This document shows positions 44,695-56,182 of a stretch of DNA of 64,000 bases, piece by piece. The translations under genes were made by a program, and so were the position numbers. Numbering within the stretch: the stretch's first letter is position 1; the number at the start of each line of letters is the position of its first letter. Location of the stretch: assembly GCF_021191695.1 (NCBI RefSeq), contig NZ_JAIWPT010000017.1, forward strand, positions 16,864 to 80,863, given 5' to 3'. This DNA is from Proluteimonas luteida (lineage in GTDB: Bacteria > Pseudomonadota > Gammaproteobacteria > Xanthomonadales > Xanthomonadaceae). The notes beneath the pieces are model-generated. The model saw only the letters and a program-made list of their open reading frames with translations. It had not been told where the DNA came from and ran no database searches.

Positions 44695-45126
44695 ATGCAA
44701 AGCGAAACCACCGATACGCTGTTGTTGTCGCTGCTGCGGGAGAATGCCCGGCTGTCGACCGCCGAGATCGCCCGGCGTCTCGGCCTGTCGCGGACCACGG
44801 TGCAGAGCAGGATCGAGCGGCTCGAGCGCCAGGGCGTGATCGGCGGCTACACGGTGCGGGTCCGCGACGACCACGAGCGCCGCCACATCCGCGCCCAGAT
44901 CATGATCACCGTGCGCCCGCGGCAGATGACCCCGGTGGTCACCGCGCTGCGCGCGATCAGCGACGTGCGCACCCTGCATTCGGTCAGCGGGCCCTACGAC
45001 CTGGTCGCGCTGGGCGTGGTGCCGACCGTCGAGGGCATGGACGTGCTGACCGACCGGATCGGCGCGATCGACGGCGTCGAGCGCACCACCTCGTCGATCA
45101 TCCTCTCGACCAAATTCGAAAGATGA
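44695..45126 (+). CDS. Lrp/AsnC-family transcriptional regulator
   Basis: A 143-residue feast/famine regulator with an N-terminal HTH (about 5-60: LLLSLLRENARLSTAEIARR, then LGLSRTTVQSRIERLERQG) and a C-terminal RAM ligand-binding domain (about 70-140: QIMITVRPRQM, the SGPYDLVALG core, SIILSTKFER). Such regulators sense an amino acid. It is divergent from the class III aminotransferase gene, so it probably responds to that enzyme's amino-acid substrate. The ATG is preceded by GGGAGAA. Confidence 0.93.
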   Translation: MQSETTDTLLLSLLRENARLSTAEIARRLGLSRTTVQSRIERLERQGVIGGYTVRVRDDHERRHIRAQIMITVRPRQMTPVVTALRAISDVRTLHSVSGPYDLVALGVVPTVEGMDVLTDRIGAIDGVERTTSSIILSTKFER

Positions 45127-45128
45127 TG

Positions 45129-45307
45129 CCGTCATCCGCCGCAGGCGGATGACACCGACGCCCCTCCTCCGCATCGCGGGGGAGGGGGGGACCATCGGCG
45201 GAGCCGATGGTGGGGTGGGGGCAGAGAGCGTCGAGCAATGCCCTCGGCACCGCAAGAGTGTCATCCGCCTCAGGCGGATGACGCCGACGCCCCTCCCCCG
45301 CATCGCT
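45129..45307. repeat. Direct repeat with palindromes in a gene-free gap
   Basis: A 48-base direct repeat at 45129-45176 and 45260-45307 starts with the palindrome TCATCCGCC-xCA-GGCGGATGA and continues through GACGCCCCTCCxCCGCATCGC with only a few mismatches. The gap 45127-45402 has no supported gene. Between the copies lies GGCGGAGCCGATGGTGGGG. Confidence 0.8.
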
Positions 45308-45402
45308 CGGGACGACAAGGCGAAGGCCTCCCTGCAGTTTCCTCCCGGAATACAGCACTCCCCATTGCACCCATCCGCTGCGACACCGAAGATCGAATCG
45401 CC

Positions 45403-46440
<1,038 letters not shown>

Positions 46441-46463
46441 GGACTGCCCGGCGGCGGCCGGCC

Positions 46464-46469
46464 TACAAT
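46464..46469 (+). promoter_or_regulatory. -10 box upstream of queA
   Basis: TACAAT in the context GCCTACAATGCGCG, 30 bases before the TTG start of queA, so the gene can have its own promoter. Confidence 0.4.
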
Positions 46470-46499
46470 GCGCGATTGCCCGTCCGTCCCGCCCCCGCG

Positions 46500-47552
46500 T
46501 TGAAGAAGTCCGATTTCCACTACGAACTGCCCGAGGCGCTGATTGCGCAGGCACCGCTGGCCGAGCGCTCGGCGAGCCGGCTGCTGGTCGTGCCGCCCGG
46601 CGATGGCGCCCTCGACGACCGCCATGTGCGCGACCTGCCCGACCTGCTGCAGCCCGGCGACCTGCTGGTGTTCAACGACACCCGGGTGATCCCGGCGCGG
46701 CTGTTCGGCCACAAGACCAGCGGCGGGCGCGTGGAGATCCTGATTGAGCGGCTGCTGCCGGGCAACGAGGCGCGCGCGCAGATCGGTGCGAGCAAGGCGC
46801 CGAAGTCCGGCGGGCGCATCGTGCTCGACGGCGGCGGCGAGGCCGAGGTGCTGTCGCGCGACGAGGGCTTCTACCACCTGCGCTTCGAGGTCGGCGACGC
46901 GCTGGAATCGTGGCTGCTGAAGGCCGGGCGCATGCCGCTGCCACCTTACATCCGACGCGAGCCCGGCCACGACGACGCCGAGCGCTACCAGACCGTGTTC
47001 GCGCGCGAGGTCGGCGCGGTTGCGGCGCCGACCGCCGGGCTGCATTTCGACGATGCGCTGCTGGCGGCGCTGCGCGCGCGCGGCGTGCAGTTCGGCCACG
47101 TCACCCTGCATGTGGGGGCCGGGACCTTCCTGCCGATGCGGGTCGACGACATCCGCGAGCACCGCATGCACAGCGAATGGCTGAACGTCGGCGCCGATCT
47201 CGTCGCCCGGATCCGACGCACGCGCGAGGCCGGCGGCCGCGTCGTCGCGGTCGGCACCACGGTCGTGCGCGCGCTGGAGAGCGCCAGCGTCGACGGCGAA
47301 CTGCATCCCTTCGCCGGCGAAACCCGGATCTTCATCTTTCCCGGCTACCGCATCCGCAGCGTCGACGCGCTGGTCACCAATTTCCACCTGCCCGAATCGA
47401 CGCTGCTGATGCTGGTCTCGGCCTTCGCCGGCAAGGACCGGGTATTCGCCGCCTACGATCACGCGGTGCGTGAGCGCTACCGGTTCTTCTCCTACGGCGA
47501 CGCGATGTTGCTGTGGGGCGGGAATCCGGGATTCGGGAGCGGGGATCCGTAA
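46500..47552 (+). CDS. queA: S-adenosylmethionine:tRNA ribosyltransferase-isomerase
   Basis: QueA moves the ribosyl part of SAM to preQ1 in tRNA, forming epoxyqueuosine. The 350-residue protein begins [30 protein letters not shown], contains the conserved [13 protein letters not shown], then [37 protein letters not shown] and [19 protein letters not shown]. No ATG or GTG lies at the right place, so the TTG at 46500 is the start. tgt follows after 54 bases, giving the standard queA-tgt pair. The C-terminus ends with a short Gly-rich tail. Confidence 0.96.
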   Translation: MKKSDFHYELPEALIAQAPLAERSASRLLVVPPGDGALDDRHVRDLPDLLQPGDLLVFNDTRVIPARLFGHKTSGGRVEILIERLLPGNEARAQIGASKAPKSGGRIVLDGGGEAEVLSRDEGFYHLRFEVGDALESWLLKAGRMPLPPYIRREPGHDDAERYQTVFAREVGAVAAPTAGLHFDDALLAALRARGVQFGHVTLHVGAGTFLPMRVDDIREHRMHSEWLNVGADLVARIRRTREAGGRVVAVGTTVVRALESASVDGELHPFAGETRIFIFPGYRIRSVDALVTNFHLPESTLLMLVSAFAGKDRVFAAYDHAVRERYRFFSYGDAMLLWGGNPGFGSGDP

Positions 47553-48743
<1,191 letters not shown>

Positions 48744-48813
48744 CGCCGGCGGCCGCGCCGGCCGGCTTCCCGCCTGAATACCGCCCCCGGCCGTGCCCCG
48801 CGCCGGGCCGTGG

Positions 48814-48819
48814 CATAAT
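48814..48819 (+). promoter_or_regulatory. Possible -10 box for yajC-secD-secF
   Basis: CATAAT, 34 bases before the chosen yajC start, in a 109-base gap after tgt. No good -35 is visible. Confidence 0.3.
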
Positions 48820-48852
48820 CGCCTGCTGTCTTTTCGACCGATGGATGCTCCG

Positions 48853-49191
48853 ATGAACCTGCTCGACCTTGTGATCGCACCCGCCCACGCCGCCGCTGCC
48901 GCCCCCGCGGGCCCGAGCATGCTGTCGACGCTGGCCTTCCCGATCATCCTGATCGCGATCATGTACTTCCTGATGATCCGCCCGCAGATGAAGCGCACCA
49001 AGGAACACCGCGCGATGCTGGAGAAGCTCTCGGTCGGCGACGAGGTCATCACCAACGGCGGCATCGCCGGCGTCGTCCGCGCGATCGGCGACAGCTTCCT
49101 GACCATCGAGATCGCCGACCGCGTGGAAATCCGCGTGCAGAAGGGCGCCGTCGGCAACGTGCTGCCCAAGGGCACCCTGAAATCGGCCTGA
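48853..49191 (+). CDS. yajC: Sec translocon accessory subunit YajC
   Basis: A 112-residue single-span membrane protein of the SecDF-YajC complex. The hydrophobic segment (about 23-42: MLSTLAFPIILIAIMYFLMI) is followed by RPQMKRTKEHRAMLEKLSVG, and the cytoplasmic domain VITNGGIAGVVRAIGDSF is the family signature. The ATG at 48853 gives the usual N-terminus; an ATG at 48841 is possible. It lies directly ahead of secD. Confidence 0.96.
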   Translation: MNLLDLVIAPAHAAAAAPAGPSMLSTLAFPIILIAIMYFLMIRPQMKRTKEHRAMLEKLSVGDEVITNGGIAGVVRAIGDSFLTIEIADRVEIRVQKGAVGNVLPKGTLKSA

Positions 49192-49260
49192 TCGCCGCTC
49201 CCCTGATCCTTTCCGTCATCTCTCCAGGCGCCGGCACACCGCCGCGCCCGAGGCAAGGCA

Positions 49261-51141
49261 ATGCTTGAATTTCCGCGCTGGAAGTACGTCCTGATCCTGC
49301 TGGTGCTGGTGCTGGCCGCGCTGTACGCGCTGCCCAACATCTACCAGAAGAACCCCTCGGTGCAGATCACCGCCAACACCGGCGAGGCGCGCATCGACGC
49401 CGCGCTCCAGCAGCGGGTCGACGGCCTGCTGGGCGAGGCGGGGGTGACGCCGGTCGGCGTCGAGATCGACGACAACCACCTGCTGGTGCGCCTGCACGAT
49501 GCCGATGCCCAGACCCGTGCCGCCGACACCCTGCGCCCCGTGCTGGGTGAGGACTATTCGGTCGCCTTGAACCTGGCCTCGACCGTGCCCGAGTGGCTGT
49601 CGAACCTGGGCGCCAGGCCGATGTCGCTGGGCCTGGACCTGCAGGGCGGCGTGCACTTCGTCATGCAGGTCGACCAGCAGGCGGCGCTGCAGAAGCGCGT
49701 CGACGGCTACGCCGACGGCATCCGCACCACGCTGCGCGACAACCGCATCGGCTATTCCAGCGTCGAGCGCCGCGCCGACAACAGCATCGGCGTGGTGTTG
49801 ACCGAAGGCGCGGACGTCGCCAGGGCCCGCGGCCTGATCGCGACCGCGGTCGCCGGTACCGGCGGGCAGGGCATGGGCGGTGGCCCGCAGGTCGCGGTCG
49901 ACGGCAACCGCATCAGCGTGCGCCTGTCGCCGTCGGAGATCGCCGGCATCGCCAGCGACGCGGTCGAGCAGAACCGCACCGTGATCGCCAACCGCATCAA
50001 CGCGATCGGCGTCTCCGAGCCGGTGCTGCAGCGCCAGGGCGAGGACCGCCTGGTGATCCAGCTGCCGGGCCTGCAGGACACCGCCGAGGCCAAGCGCCTG
50101 ATCGGCGCGACCGCGACGCTCGAATTCCGCGCCGTCACCGGCGACGAGAACCAGGCCGCGGCGGCCGTGGCGACCGGCAACATCCCGCCCGATTCGCGCG
50201 TCTACTACAACGACGCCGGCCAGCCCCTGCTGCTGTCGCGCCGCGTGCTGGTGTCGGGCGACCAGCTGATCAACGCAAATCCGCAGACCGATTCGCAGAC
50301 CGGCCTGCCGTCGGTCAGCATCACCCTCAACAGCGCCGGCGGCAAGCGCATGCTCGACCACACGCTGGAGAACGTCGGCCAGCGTCTGGGCATCGTCTAC
50401 GTCGAGCGCATCCCGACGGTGCGCGTGGTCAACGGCGAGGAAGTGCGTTCCTCGCGCACGGTCGAGCGCGTCATCAGCTCGTCGACGATCCGCGGCGTGT
50501 TCGGCCGCGAGTTCCAGACCACCGGCCTGAGCGCCGAGGAAGCCGCCGACCTGGCCAAGCAGCTCAAGGCCGGCGCGCTGGCCGCGCCGATGGATTTCGT
50601 CGAGGAGCGCGTGGTCGGCCCGAGCCTGGGCGCGGAGAACGTCGAGCGCGGTGTCACCGCGGTGCTGTACGCGTTCCTCTTCACCCTGTTGTTCTTCATG
50701 CTGTACTACCGCATGTTCGGCATCGTCACCTGCCTGGCGCTGGTGCTGAACCTGCTGATCGTGGTCGCGGTGATGTCGCTGTTCGGCGCGACCATGTCGC
50801 TGCCCGGCTTCGCCGGCCTGGCGCTGTCGATCGGCCTGTCGGTCGACGCCAACGTGCTGATCAACGAACGCATACGCGAGGAACTGCGCGCGGGCATGCC
50901 GCCGAAGGCGGCGATCGTGACCGGCTACGAGAAGGCCTCCGACACCATCCTCGACTCCAACCTCACCGGCGTCATCGCGGGCATCGCGCTGTACGCGTTC
51001 GGCACCGGTCCGCTGCAGGGCTTCGCGGTCACCCTGGTGATCGGCATCGTCGCGTCGATGTTCACCGCCATCGTGGTGTCGCGCGCGCTGGTGACGCTGA
51101 TCTATGCGCCGCGCAAGAAGCTCAAGAGCCTGGCGATCTGA
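49261..51141 (+). CDS. secD: Protein translocase subunit SecD
   Basis: SecD drives the late stage of protein export with the proton gradient, together with SecF. The 626-residue protein has an N-terminal membrane span (about 8-25), a periplasmic P1 domain (about 30-440) with LGLDLQGGVHFVMQVD and LVIQLPGLQD, and five further spans in the C-terminal quarter with EERVVGPSLGAENVERG and LSIGLSVDANVLINERIREE. secF follows after 12 bases. Length is normal. Confidence 0.98.
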   Translation: MLEFPRWKYVLILLVLVLAALYALPNIYQKNPSVQITANTGEARIDAALQQRVDGLLGEAGVTPVGVEIDDNHLLVRLHDADAQTRAADTLRPVLGEDYSVALNLASTVPEWLSNLGARPMSLGLDLQGGVHFVMQVDQQAALQKRVDGYADGIRTTLRDNRIGYSSVERRADNSIGVVLTEGADVARARGLIATAVAGTGGQGMGGGPQVAVDGNRISVRLSPSEIAGIASDAVEQNRTVIANRINAIGVSEPVLQRQGEDRLVIQLPGLQDTAEAKRLIGATATLEFRAVTGDENQAAAAVATGNIPPDSRVYYNDAGQPLLLSRRVLVSGDQLINANPQTDSQTGLPSVSITLNSAGGKRMLDHTLENVGQRLGIVYVERIPTVRVVNGEEVRSSRTVERVISSSTIRGVFGREFQTTGLSAEEAADLAKQLKAGALAAPMDFVEERVVGPSLGAENVERGVTAVLYAFLFTLLFFMLYYRMFGIVTCLALVLNLLIVVAVMSLFGATMSLPGFAGLALSIGLSVDANVLINERIREELRAGMPPKAAIVTGYEKASDTILDSNLTGVIAGIALYAFGTGPLQGFAVTLVIGIVASMFTAIVVSRALVTLIYAPRKKLKSLAI

Positions 51142-51153
51142 CGGACCCAATCA

Positions 51154-52119
51154 ATGAAAATCTTCCCGCTGACGCTGATCCCCAGCAATACCAACTTCGA
51201 CTTCATGCGCATGCGCCATGTCGCGGTGGCCATCGCGGTGCTCGCGCTGGCCGGCGCGCTGGCGGTCATGGGCTTCAAGGGCTTCAACTTCGCCCTCGAC
51301 TTCACCGGCGGCACCGCGGTCAACGTGCGCTTCGAGCAGCCGGTCAGCGTCGACGACGTCCGCGAGCGGCTGGACACCGCCGGCATCGAGAACGCCCAGG
51401 TGCAGACCTTCGGCAGCGGCAACGACCTGCTGATCCGGGTGCGCGGCGGCGAGGAGGCCACCAGCGTCGACGGCAACGCCCAGCTGGCGCAGGAGGTGCT
51501 GGCGGCGGCGTCGACGCCCGACAATCCCGGCCAGATCCTCAGCACCGAGGCGATCGGCTCGCAGGTGTCCGGCGACCTGCGCAAGAACGCCATCTATGCG
51601 GCGATCTTCGTGATCGTCGGCTTCCTGCTGTACATCGGCTTCCGCTTCGAGCTGAAGTTCGCGATCGTCGCCAGCCTGACCACGCTGTTCGACGTGCTGA
51701 TCGTCGCCGGCCTGTTCGCGCTGACCGGGCGCGAGTTCGACCTGACCGTGCTCGCCGGCCTGCTGTCGGTGATGGGCTTCTCGATCAACGACACCATCGT
51801 GGTGTTCGACCGCGTGCGCGAGAACTTCCGCAGCATGCGCGCCGATCCGCTGGAGGTGTTCAACCGTTCGATCAACCAGACCCTGTCGCGCACGATCATC
51901 ACCTCGCTGGTGTTCTTCCTGTCGGTGCTGGCGCTGTTCCTCTACGGCGGCGGTTCGCTGGAAGGCCTGGCACTGACCCAGATGCTGGGCGCGGTGGTCG
52001 GCACCCTGTCGTCGATCTTCATTGCCTGTCCGCTGCTGACCTATGGCTTCCTGCGGGTCACCAAGCAGGACCTGCTGCCGAAGGCAAGGGACGAGGCCGC
52101 GCTGGCGCGTCGTCCCTGA
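51154..52119 (+). CDS. secF: Protein translocase subunit SecF
   Basis: A 321-residue partner of SecD. It has the family motif FNFALDFTGGTAVNVRF near the start, a periplasmic loop with GNDLLIRVRGGEE and STEAIGSQVSGDL, and six membrane spans, with the SVMGFSINDTIVVFDRVREN signature and FNRSINQTLSRTIITS. A terminator follows after 6 bases. The operon yajC-secD-secF is complete. Confidence 0.98.
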   Translation: MKIFPLTLIPSNTNFDFMRMRHVAVAIAVLALAGALAVMGFKGFNFALDFTGGTAVNVRFEQPVSVDDVRERLDTAGIENAQVQTFGSGNDLLIRVRGGEEATSVDGNAQLAQEVLAAASTPDNPGQILSTEAIGSQVSGDLRKNAIYAAIFVIVGFLLYIGFRFELKFAIVASLTTLFDVLIVAGLFALTGREFDLTVLAGLLSVMGFSINDTIVVFDRVRENFRSMRADPLEVFNRSINQTLSRTIITSLVFFLSVLALFLYGGGSLEGLALTQMLGAVVGTLSSIFIACPLLTYGFLRVTKQDLLPKARDEAALARRP

Positions 52120-52125
52120 CGGAAA

Positions 52126-52149
52126 AACCGCGCATCGCGCGGTTCTTTT
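52126..52149 (+). terminator. Terminator of the Sec operon
   Basis: AACCGCG pairs with CGCGGTT around CATCG, followed by CTTTT. Confidence 0.8.
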
Positions 52150-52207
52150 GTGGCCTGCCATTCATGGCGGGCCACCCTTCGGACCATCGCTGACGCGATG
52201 TCAAAAA

Positions 52208-52283
52208 ACCGTTCCAGACGTTTTTTTGTTCTTCGCCGACTCCCGGGGAGTCTTGATCGTAGGTCGGGGCAACGCCCCCGAGG
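52208..52283. repeat. Terminator-linked repeat downstream of secF
   Basis: ACGTTTTTTTGTTCTTC, then, after a variable middle, CTTGATCGTAGGTCGGGGCA and ACGCCCCCGAG. It matches the sequence after tRNA-Pro (1883-1951) in order: T-tract, TTTTTTTGTxCTTC, then GATCxTAGGTCGGGGCAACGC. The gap 52150-52403 has no supported gene. Confidence 0.6.
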
Positions 52284-52403
52284 CCGGAACTGGCAAGGTC
52301 AGGCGCAAGGCCGGGCCGATCCGCGCGCCATGCCGGAAAAAAGCTTGTGGTGCCGGGATGCGGTGCATACACTCGTGCGCACCTGGAAACGCGGAACGCA
52401 CGC

Positions 52404-52889
52404 ATGCGCATGATGGCGACACTGTTGACCCTGCTGGCCCTGCCGGTTGCCGGACACGCCGCGGATTGCGCCAGTCTCGGTGCGCGCACGGCCGCCCCGC
52501 TGCAGCCGACCGTGCTGGCCCCGCTGTCTCCCGAGCTTTCCGCGCCGAGCTATCGCCTCGGCACCACGGCGGTGCTGTCGCGTGCCTACGACGAGGCGCA
52601 GTCGGTCGACCAGGTGCTGCTGCGCCTGGAGATCGAGAAGTGCCAGAACGTCGCCATCGCGATGCCTGCGCCGGGTGCGATCAGTCCCGACGACCCGGCC
52701 GCCTACGTCAAGCAGACCGAGTTCGACAACACGCCGTACCGGTTCAACATGACCCAGGGCGGCAAGCGCATGACCGCCGACGATTTCGACGCGTGGCTGC
52801 AGGCCAACGGCTACAGCGTCGGCCGTCGCGTCGATCCGAATGCGCCGGCGCCCGAGGCCGCGGTTCCGGACGCGCCGCCGACCGAGTGA
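52404..52889 (+). CDS. Exported protein of unknown function
   Basis: A 161-residue secreted protein. Signal peptide about 1-20 (MRMMATLLTLLALPVAGHAA). The mature part is helical and acidic, with DEAQSVDQVLLRLEIEKCQN and KQTEFDNTPYRFNMTQGGKRMTADDFDAWLQANGYSVGRR; the latter looks like a short winged or EF-like helical pair. Two cysteines (near residues 22 and 92) could form a disulfide. Not recognised as a family. A terminator closes it. It sits alone between the Sec operon and a pseudouridine synthase, so its neighbours give no clue to its role. Confidence 0.72.
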   Translation: MRMMATLLTLLALPVAGHAADCASLGARTAAPLQPTVLAPLSPELSAPSYRLGTTAVLSRAYDEAQSVDQVLLRLEIEKCQNVAIAMPAPGAISPDDPAAYVKQTEFDNTPYRFNMTQGGKRMTADDFDAWLQANGYSVGRRVDPNAPAPEAAVPDAPPTE

Positions 52890-52922
52890 TCGGCACGCGA
52901 TCCCGGCAGTCCCCGATGTCGA

Positions 52923-52946
52923 CGGCCCGCATGCGCGGGCCGTTTC
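52923..52946 (+). terminator. Terminator after the exported protein gene
   Basis: CGGCCCGC pairs with GCGGGCCG around ATGC, followed by TTTCC. It ends two bases before the chosen start of the pseudouridine synthase gene, so that start would lie at the foot of this hairpin. Confidence 0.6.
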
Positions 52947-52947
52947 C

Positions 52948-53730
52948 ATGTCGGGCGGCGCATACGTGAGCCCGGTGCATCGCCAGCCCCGCTACGGCAT
53001 TGCGCGCGTGTTGTCCAAGCGCGGGCTGTGCTCGCGCAGCGAGGCCGAGCGCTGGGTGCGCGAGGGGCGGGTACGGATCGCCGGCACGCGGATCGACGAT
53101 CCCGAGCATCCGGTCGCGCTCGACGAGCCGCGCATCCGCATCGAAGGACAGGTGGCGACCGGTGCCGCGCATCGCTATCTCATGCTCAACAAGCCGCGCG
53201 GCCTGGTGACTTCGGTCCGCGACGAGCAGGGGCGCGACACCGTCTACCGCTGCCTGGACGCGGCCGACGTCGGCTGGGTCGCGCCGGTCGGGCGCCTGGA
53301 CAAGGCCAGCGAAGGCTTGCTGCTGTTCACCAGCGATCCGGCCTGGGCGGCGCGTATCGCCGATCCCGCGCAGGGGCCGACCAAGACCTATCACGTGCAG
53401 GTGGACACGGTGCCGGGCGACACGCTGCTCGCCGCCCTGCACGGCGGCGTCGACGACGCCGGCGACTGGCTGCAGGTGGCCTCGGCGCGCGTGCTGCGCA
53501 GCGGCGGACGCAACGCGTGGCTGGAGATCGTGCTCGACGAAGGGCGCAACCGGCAGATCCGGCGGCTGCTGGGCGCATTCGATGTCGGCGTGCTGCGGCT
53601 GGTCCGGGTCGCGATCGGCCGCCTCGCGCTGGGCGAGTTGCCGAAGGGCGCGTGGCGGGAGCTGTCGGCCGCCGAGGTCGCCCGGCTCGCGCCGCCGTCG
53701 ACGACGACGGGCCCGGCGTCCGGCAGCTGA
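52948..53730 (+). CDS. RsuA/RluB/E-family pseudouridine synthase
   Basis: A 260-residue enzyme that converts uridine to pseudouridine in rRNA. An N-terminal S4 RNA-binding domain (about 14-60: RVLSKRGLCSRSEAERWVRE) is followed by the catalytic domain with LMLNKPRGLVTSVRDEQGR, the catalytic Asp in APVGRLDKASEGLLLFTSD, TKTYHVQV and EIVLDEGRNRQIRRLLG. It is of the single-site RsuA/RluE type, and which nucleotide it modifies cannot be told. The ATG at 52948 has no ribosome site and follows a terminator hairpin directly; GTG codons at 52966 and 52975 are alternative starts. Confidence 0.88.
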   Translation: MSGGAYVSPVHRQPRYGIARVLSKRGLCSRSEAERWVREGRVRIAGTRIDDPEHPVALDEPRIRIEGQVATGAAHRYLMLNKPRGLVTSVRDEQGRDTVYRCLDAADVGWVAPVGRLDKASEGLLLFTSDPAWAARIADPAQGPTKTYHVQVDTVPGDTLLAALHGGVDDAGDWLQVASARVLRSGGRNAWLEIVLDEGRNRQIRRLLGAFDVGVLRLVRVAIGRLALGELPKGAWRELSAAEVARLAPPSTTTGPASGS

Positions 53731-53736
53731 CGGGCT

Positions 53737-54930
53737 TTACCCGGCCAGCACGCCCAGTTCGCGGCCGATGCGGGTGAATGCGTCGATCGCGCGGTCCAGG
53801 TGCGCGCGCGTATGCGCGGCGCTGATCTGGGTGCGGATGCGCGCCTGGTCCTTCGGCACCACCGGGAAGAAGAAGCCGATCGCGTAGATGCCTTCCTCGA
53901 GCAGGCGCTCGGCGAAGCGCTGGGCGAGCTTGGCGTCGTAGAGCATGACCGGGCTGATCGGATGCACGCCCGGGCGCAGGTCGAAACCGGCGGCGGTCAT
54001 CTTCTCGCGGAAGTAGCGGGTGTTGCCGGCCAGGCGCTCGCGCAGCTCGCCGGCGGCATCGAGCATCTCGAATGCCTTGATGCCCGCGGCGACCACGTGC
54101 GGCGGCAGCGAGTTGGAGAACAGGTAGGGGCGCGAGCGCTGGCGCAGCAGTTCGACGACCTCGGCCCTGGCGGTGGTGAACCCGCCCAGCGCGCCGCCCA
54201 TCGCCTTGCCGAGCGTGCCGGTGATGATGTCGATGCGGTCGAGCACGCCCTTGACCTCGGCCGAGCCGCGGCCGGTCGCGCCGAGGAAGCCGGTCGCGTG
54301 GCATTCGTCGATGTGGACCAGCGCGCCGTACTTCGCCGCCAGCGCGGTGATCTCGTCGAGCGGGGCGATGAAGCCGTCCATCGAGAACACGCCGTCGGTG
54401 GTGATCAGGATCGTGCCGGCGCCGTCCGCGCGCGCCTGCTGCAGCTGCTTCTCCAGGTCGGCCATGTCGCAGTTGGCGTAGCGGTAGCGCCTGGCCTTGC
54501 ACAGGCGCACGCCGTCGATGATCGAGGCGTGGTTGAGCGCATCGGAGATGATCGCGTCGTCCTCGCCCAGCAGCGGCTCGAACAGGCCGCCGTTGGCGTC
54601 GAAGCAGGCGGCGTAGAGGATCGTGTCCTGCTTGCCGAAGAAGTCCGCGATGGTCTTCTCCAGCTGCTTGTGCAGGTCCTGGGTGCCGCAGATGAAGCGC
54701 ACCGAGGCCATGCCGAAACCGTGCGTGTCGAGCGCATCCTTGGCCGCGGCGATGATGTCCGGATGGTCGGCCAGGCCGAGGTAGTTGTTGGCGCAGAAGT
54801 TCAGCACCGTGCGCCCGTCGGCCAGGGTGATCTCGGCCGACTGCGGGCCGGTGATGATGCGCTCGGACTTGAACAGCCCGGCGTCGCGGATCTCGTCGAG
54901 GGTGTCGGCGTAGCGGTCGGTCAGGGACAT
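53737..54930 (-). CDS. kbl: Glycine C-acetyltransferase (2-amino-3-ketobutyrate CoA ligase)
   Basis: Kbl splits 2-amino-3-oxobutyrate with CoA into glycine and acetyl-CoA, the second step of threonine breakdown. The 397-residue alpha-oxoamine synthase has [49 protein letters not shown], and the PLP lysine in [15 protein letters not shown] (about 245). Length is normal. It follows tdh by 64 bases with a REP palindrome between, and converges with the pseudouridine synthase gene over a 6-base gap. Confidence 0.98.
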   Translation of the reverse strand: MSLTDRYADTLDEIRDAGLFKSERIITGPQSAEITLADGRTVLNFCANNYLGLADHPDIIAAAKDALDTHGFGMASVRFICGTQDLHKQLEKTIADFFGKQDTILYAACFDANGGLFEPLLGEDDAIISDALNHASIIDGVRLCKARRYRYANCDMADLEKQLQQARADGAGTILITTDGVFSMDGFIAPLDEITALAAKYGALVHIDECHATGFLGATGRGSAEVKGVLDRIDIITGTLGKAMGGALGGFTTARAEVVELLRQRSRPYLFSNSLPPHVVAAGIKAFEMLDAAGELRERLAGNTRYFREKMTAAGFDLRPGVHPISPVMLYDAKLAQRFAERLLEEGIYAIGFFFPVVPKDQARIRTQISAAHTRAHLDRAIDAFTRIGRELGVLAG

Positions 54931-54939
54931 GTCGATTCC

Positions 54940-54961
54940 GTAGGGCGGGTCCGGACCCGCC
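54940..54961. repeat. REP palindrome between tdh and kbl
   Basis: GTAG followed by GGCGGGTCCGGACCCGCC, the same family as the RAYT-flanking REPs with CG instead of TC in the centre. It lies inside an operon, where REPs often change the relative mRNA levels of the two genes. Confidence 0.75.
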
Positions 54962-54994
54962 GGATGCGAGAAAATGCGCGAAAGCGCGTCTGCG

Positions 54995-56029
54995 TCAGTT
55001 CCAGCTCAGTACCACCTTGCCCGACTTGCCCGATTCCATCAGGTCGAAACCCTTCTGGAAATCGTCGACTGGCAGCTGGTGGCTGAGCACCTTGCCGAGC
55101 GGGAAGCCCGACAGCACGAGCTGGGTCATCTTGTACCAGGTCTCGTACATCTTCCGGCCGTAGATGCCCTGCACGGTGAGGCCCTTGAAGATGATCCGGT
55201 CCCAGTCGATGCCGGCGCCCTTGGGCAGGATGCCGAGCAGGGCGACCTTGCCGCCGTGGTACATGCAGTCGAGCATGTCGTTGAACGCGCGCGGGTTGCC
55301 GCTCATCTCCAGGCCCACGTCGAAGCCTTCCATGTGCAGGTCGGCCATGACCTCCTTGAGCGAGGTGTTCGACACGTTGACCACGCGCGTGGCGCCCATG
55401 TCGGCGGCCAGCTTGAGGCGGTAGTCGTTGACGTCGGTGACCACGACGTTGCGCGCGCCGATGTGCTTGCAGATGCCCGCGGCCATCACACCGATCGGGC
55501 CGGCGCCGGTGATCAGCACGTCCTCGCCGACGACGTCGAACTCCAGCGCGCAGTGCGCGGCGTTGCCGTAGGGGTCGAAGAACGCGGCCAGTTCGGAGGG
55601 GATCTGGTCCGGGATCGGCCACAGGTTGCTGGCCGGCATGACGATGTACTCGGCGAACGCGCCGTCGCGGTTGACGCCGATGCCGACCGTGTTCGGGCAC
55701 AGGTGCGGCTTGCCGGCGCGGCAGTTGCGGCAGTGCCCGCAGACCAGGTGGCCTTCGGCCGAGACGCGCTGGCCGACGCTGTAGCCGGTCACCGCCGAGC
55801 CCAGCTCGACGATGCGGCCGACGAACTCGTGGCCGATGACCAGGCCTGGCTTGATCGTGCGCTGGCTCCACTCGTCCCACAGGTAGATGTGCAGGTCGGT
55901 GCCGCAGATCGCGGTCTTCTCCAGCTTGATCAGCACGTCGTTGGGCCCCGGCGCCGGGATCGGCACCTGCTCCATCCAGATGCCCTTGGCCGCTTCGCGC
56001 TTGACCAGCGCCTTCATCGTGGAAGCCAT
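54995..56029 (-). CDS. tdh: L-threonine 3-dehydrogenase
   Basis: Tdh oxidises L-threonine to 2-amino-3-oxobutyrate with NAD+. The 344-residue zinc MDR enzyme has the catalytic-zinc ligands in [10 protein letters not shown] and IGHEFVG, the structural zinc set [15 protein letters not shown], and the NAD fold [18 protein letters not shown]. It ends [10 protein letters not shown]. Start ATGGCTTCC at 56029; an ATG four codons in is an alternative. It forms the tdh-kbl pathway with the following gene. A TATAAT box is 40 bases upstream. Confidence 0.97.
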   Translation of the reverse strand: MASTMKALVKREAAKGIWMEQVPIPAPGPNDVLIKLEKTAICGTDLHIYLWDEWSQRTIKPGLVIGHEFVGRIVELGSAVTGYSVGQRVSAEGHLVCGHCRNCRAGKPHLCPNTVGIGVNRDGAFAEYIVMPASNLWPIPDQIPSELAAFFDPYGNAAHCALEFDVVGEDVLITGAGPIGVMAAGICKHIGARNVVVTDVNDYRLKLAADMGATRVVNVSNTSLKEVMADLHMEGFDVGLEMSGNPRAFNDMLDCMYHGGKVALLGILPKGAGIDWDRIIFKGLTVQGIYGRKMYETWYKMTQLVLSGFPLGKVLSHQLPVDDFQKGFDLMESGKSGKVVLSWN

Positions 56030-56069
56030 CGTGTCTCCGCCCACCGGGGCGCTGGAAGTGAAGCCGGCA

Positions 56070-56075
56070 ATTATA
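56070..56075 (-). promoter_or_regulatory. -10 box of the tdh-kbl operon
   Basis: TATAAT on the minus strand, 40 bases before the tdh start, in the divergent gap with the S46 peptidase gene. Confidence 0.5.
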
Positions 56076-56182
56076 CGCGCGGCGTCTGCGGCGCCCGTGC
56101 TGCACCTGCACCACTGGCGCTGGTTTGGCCGCGTTCCGGTGCAGTGGCTAGACTTGACGGTTTCCGTGCCGAAGGATCCCCG

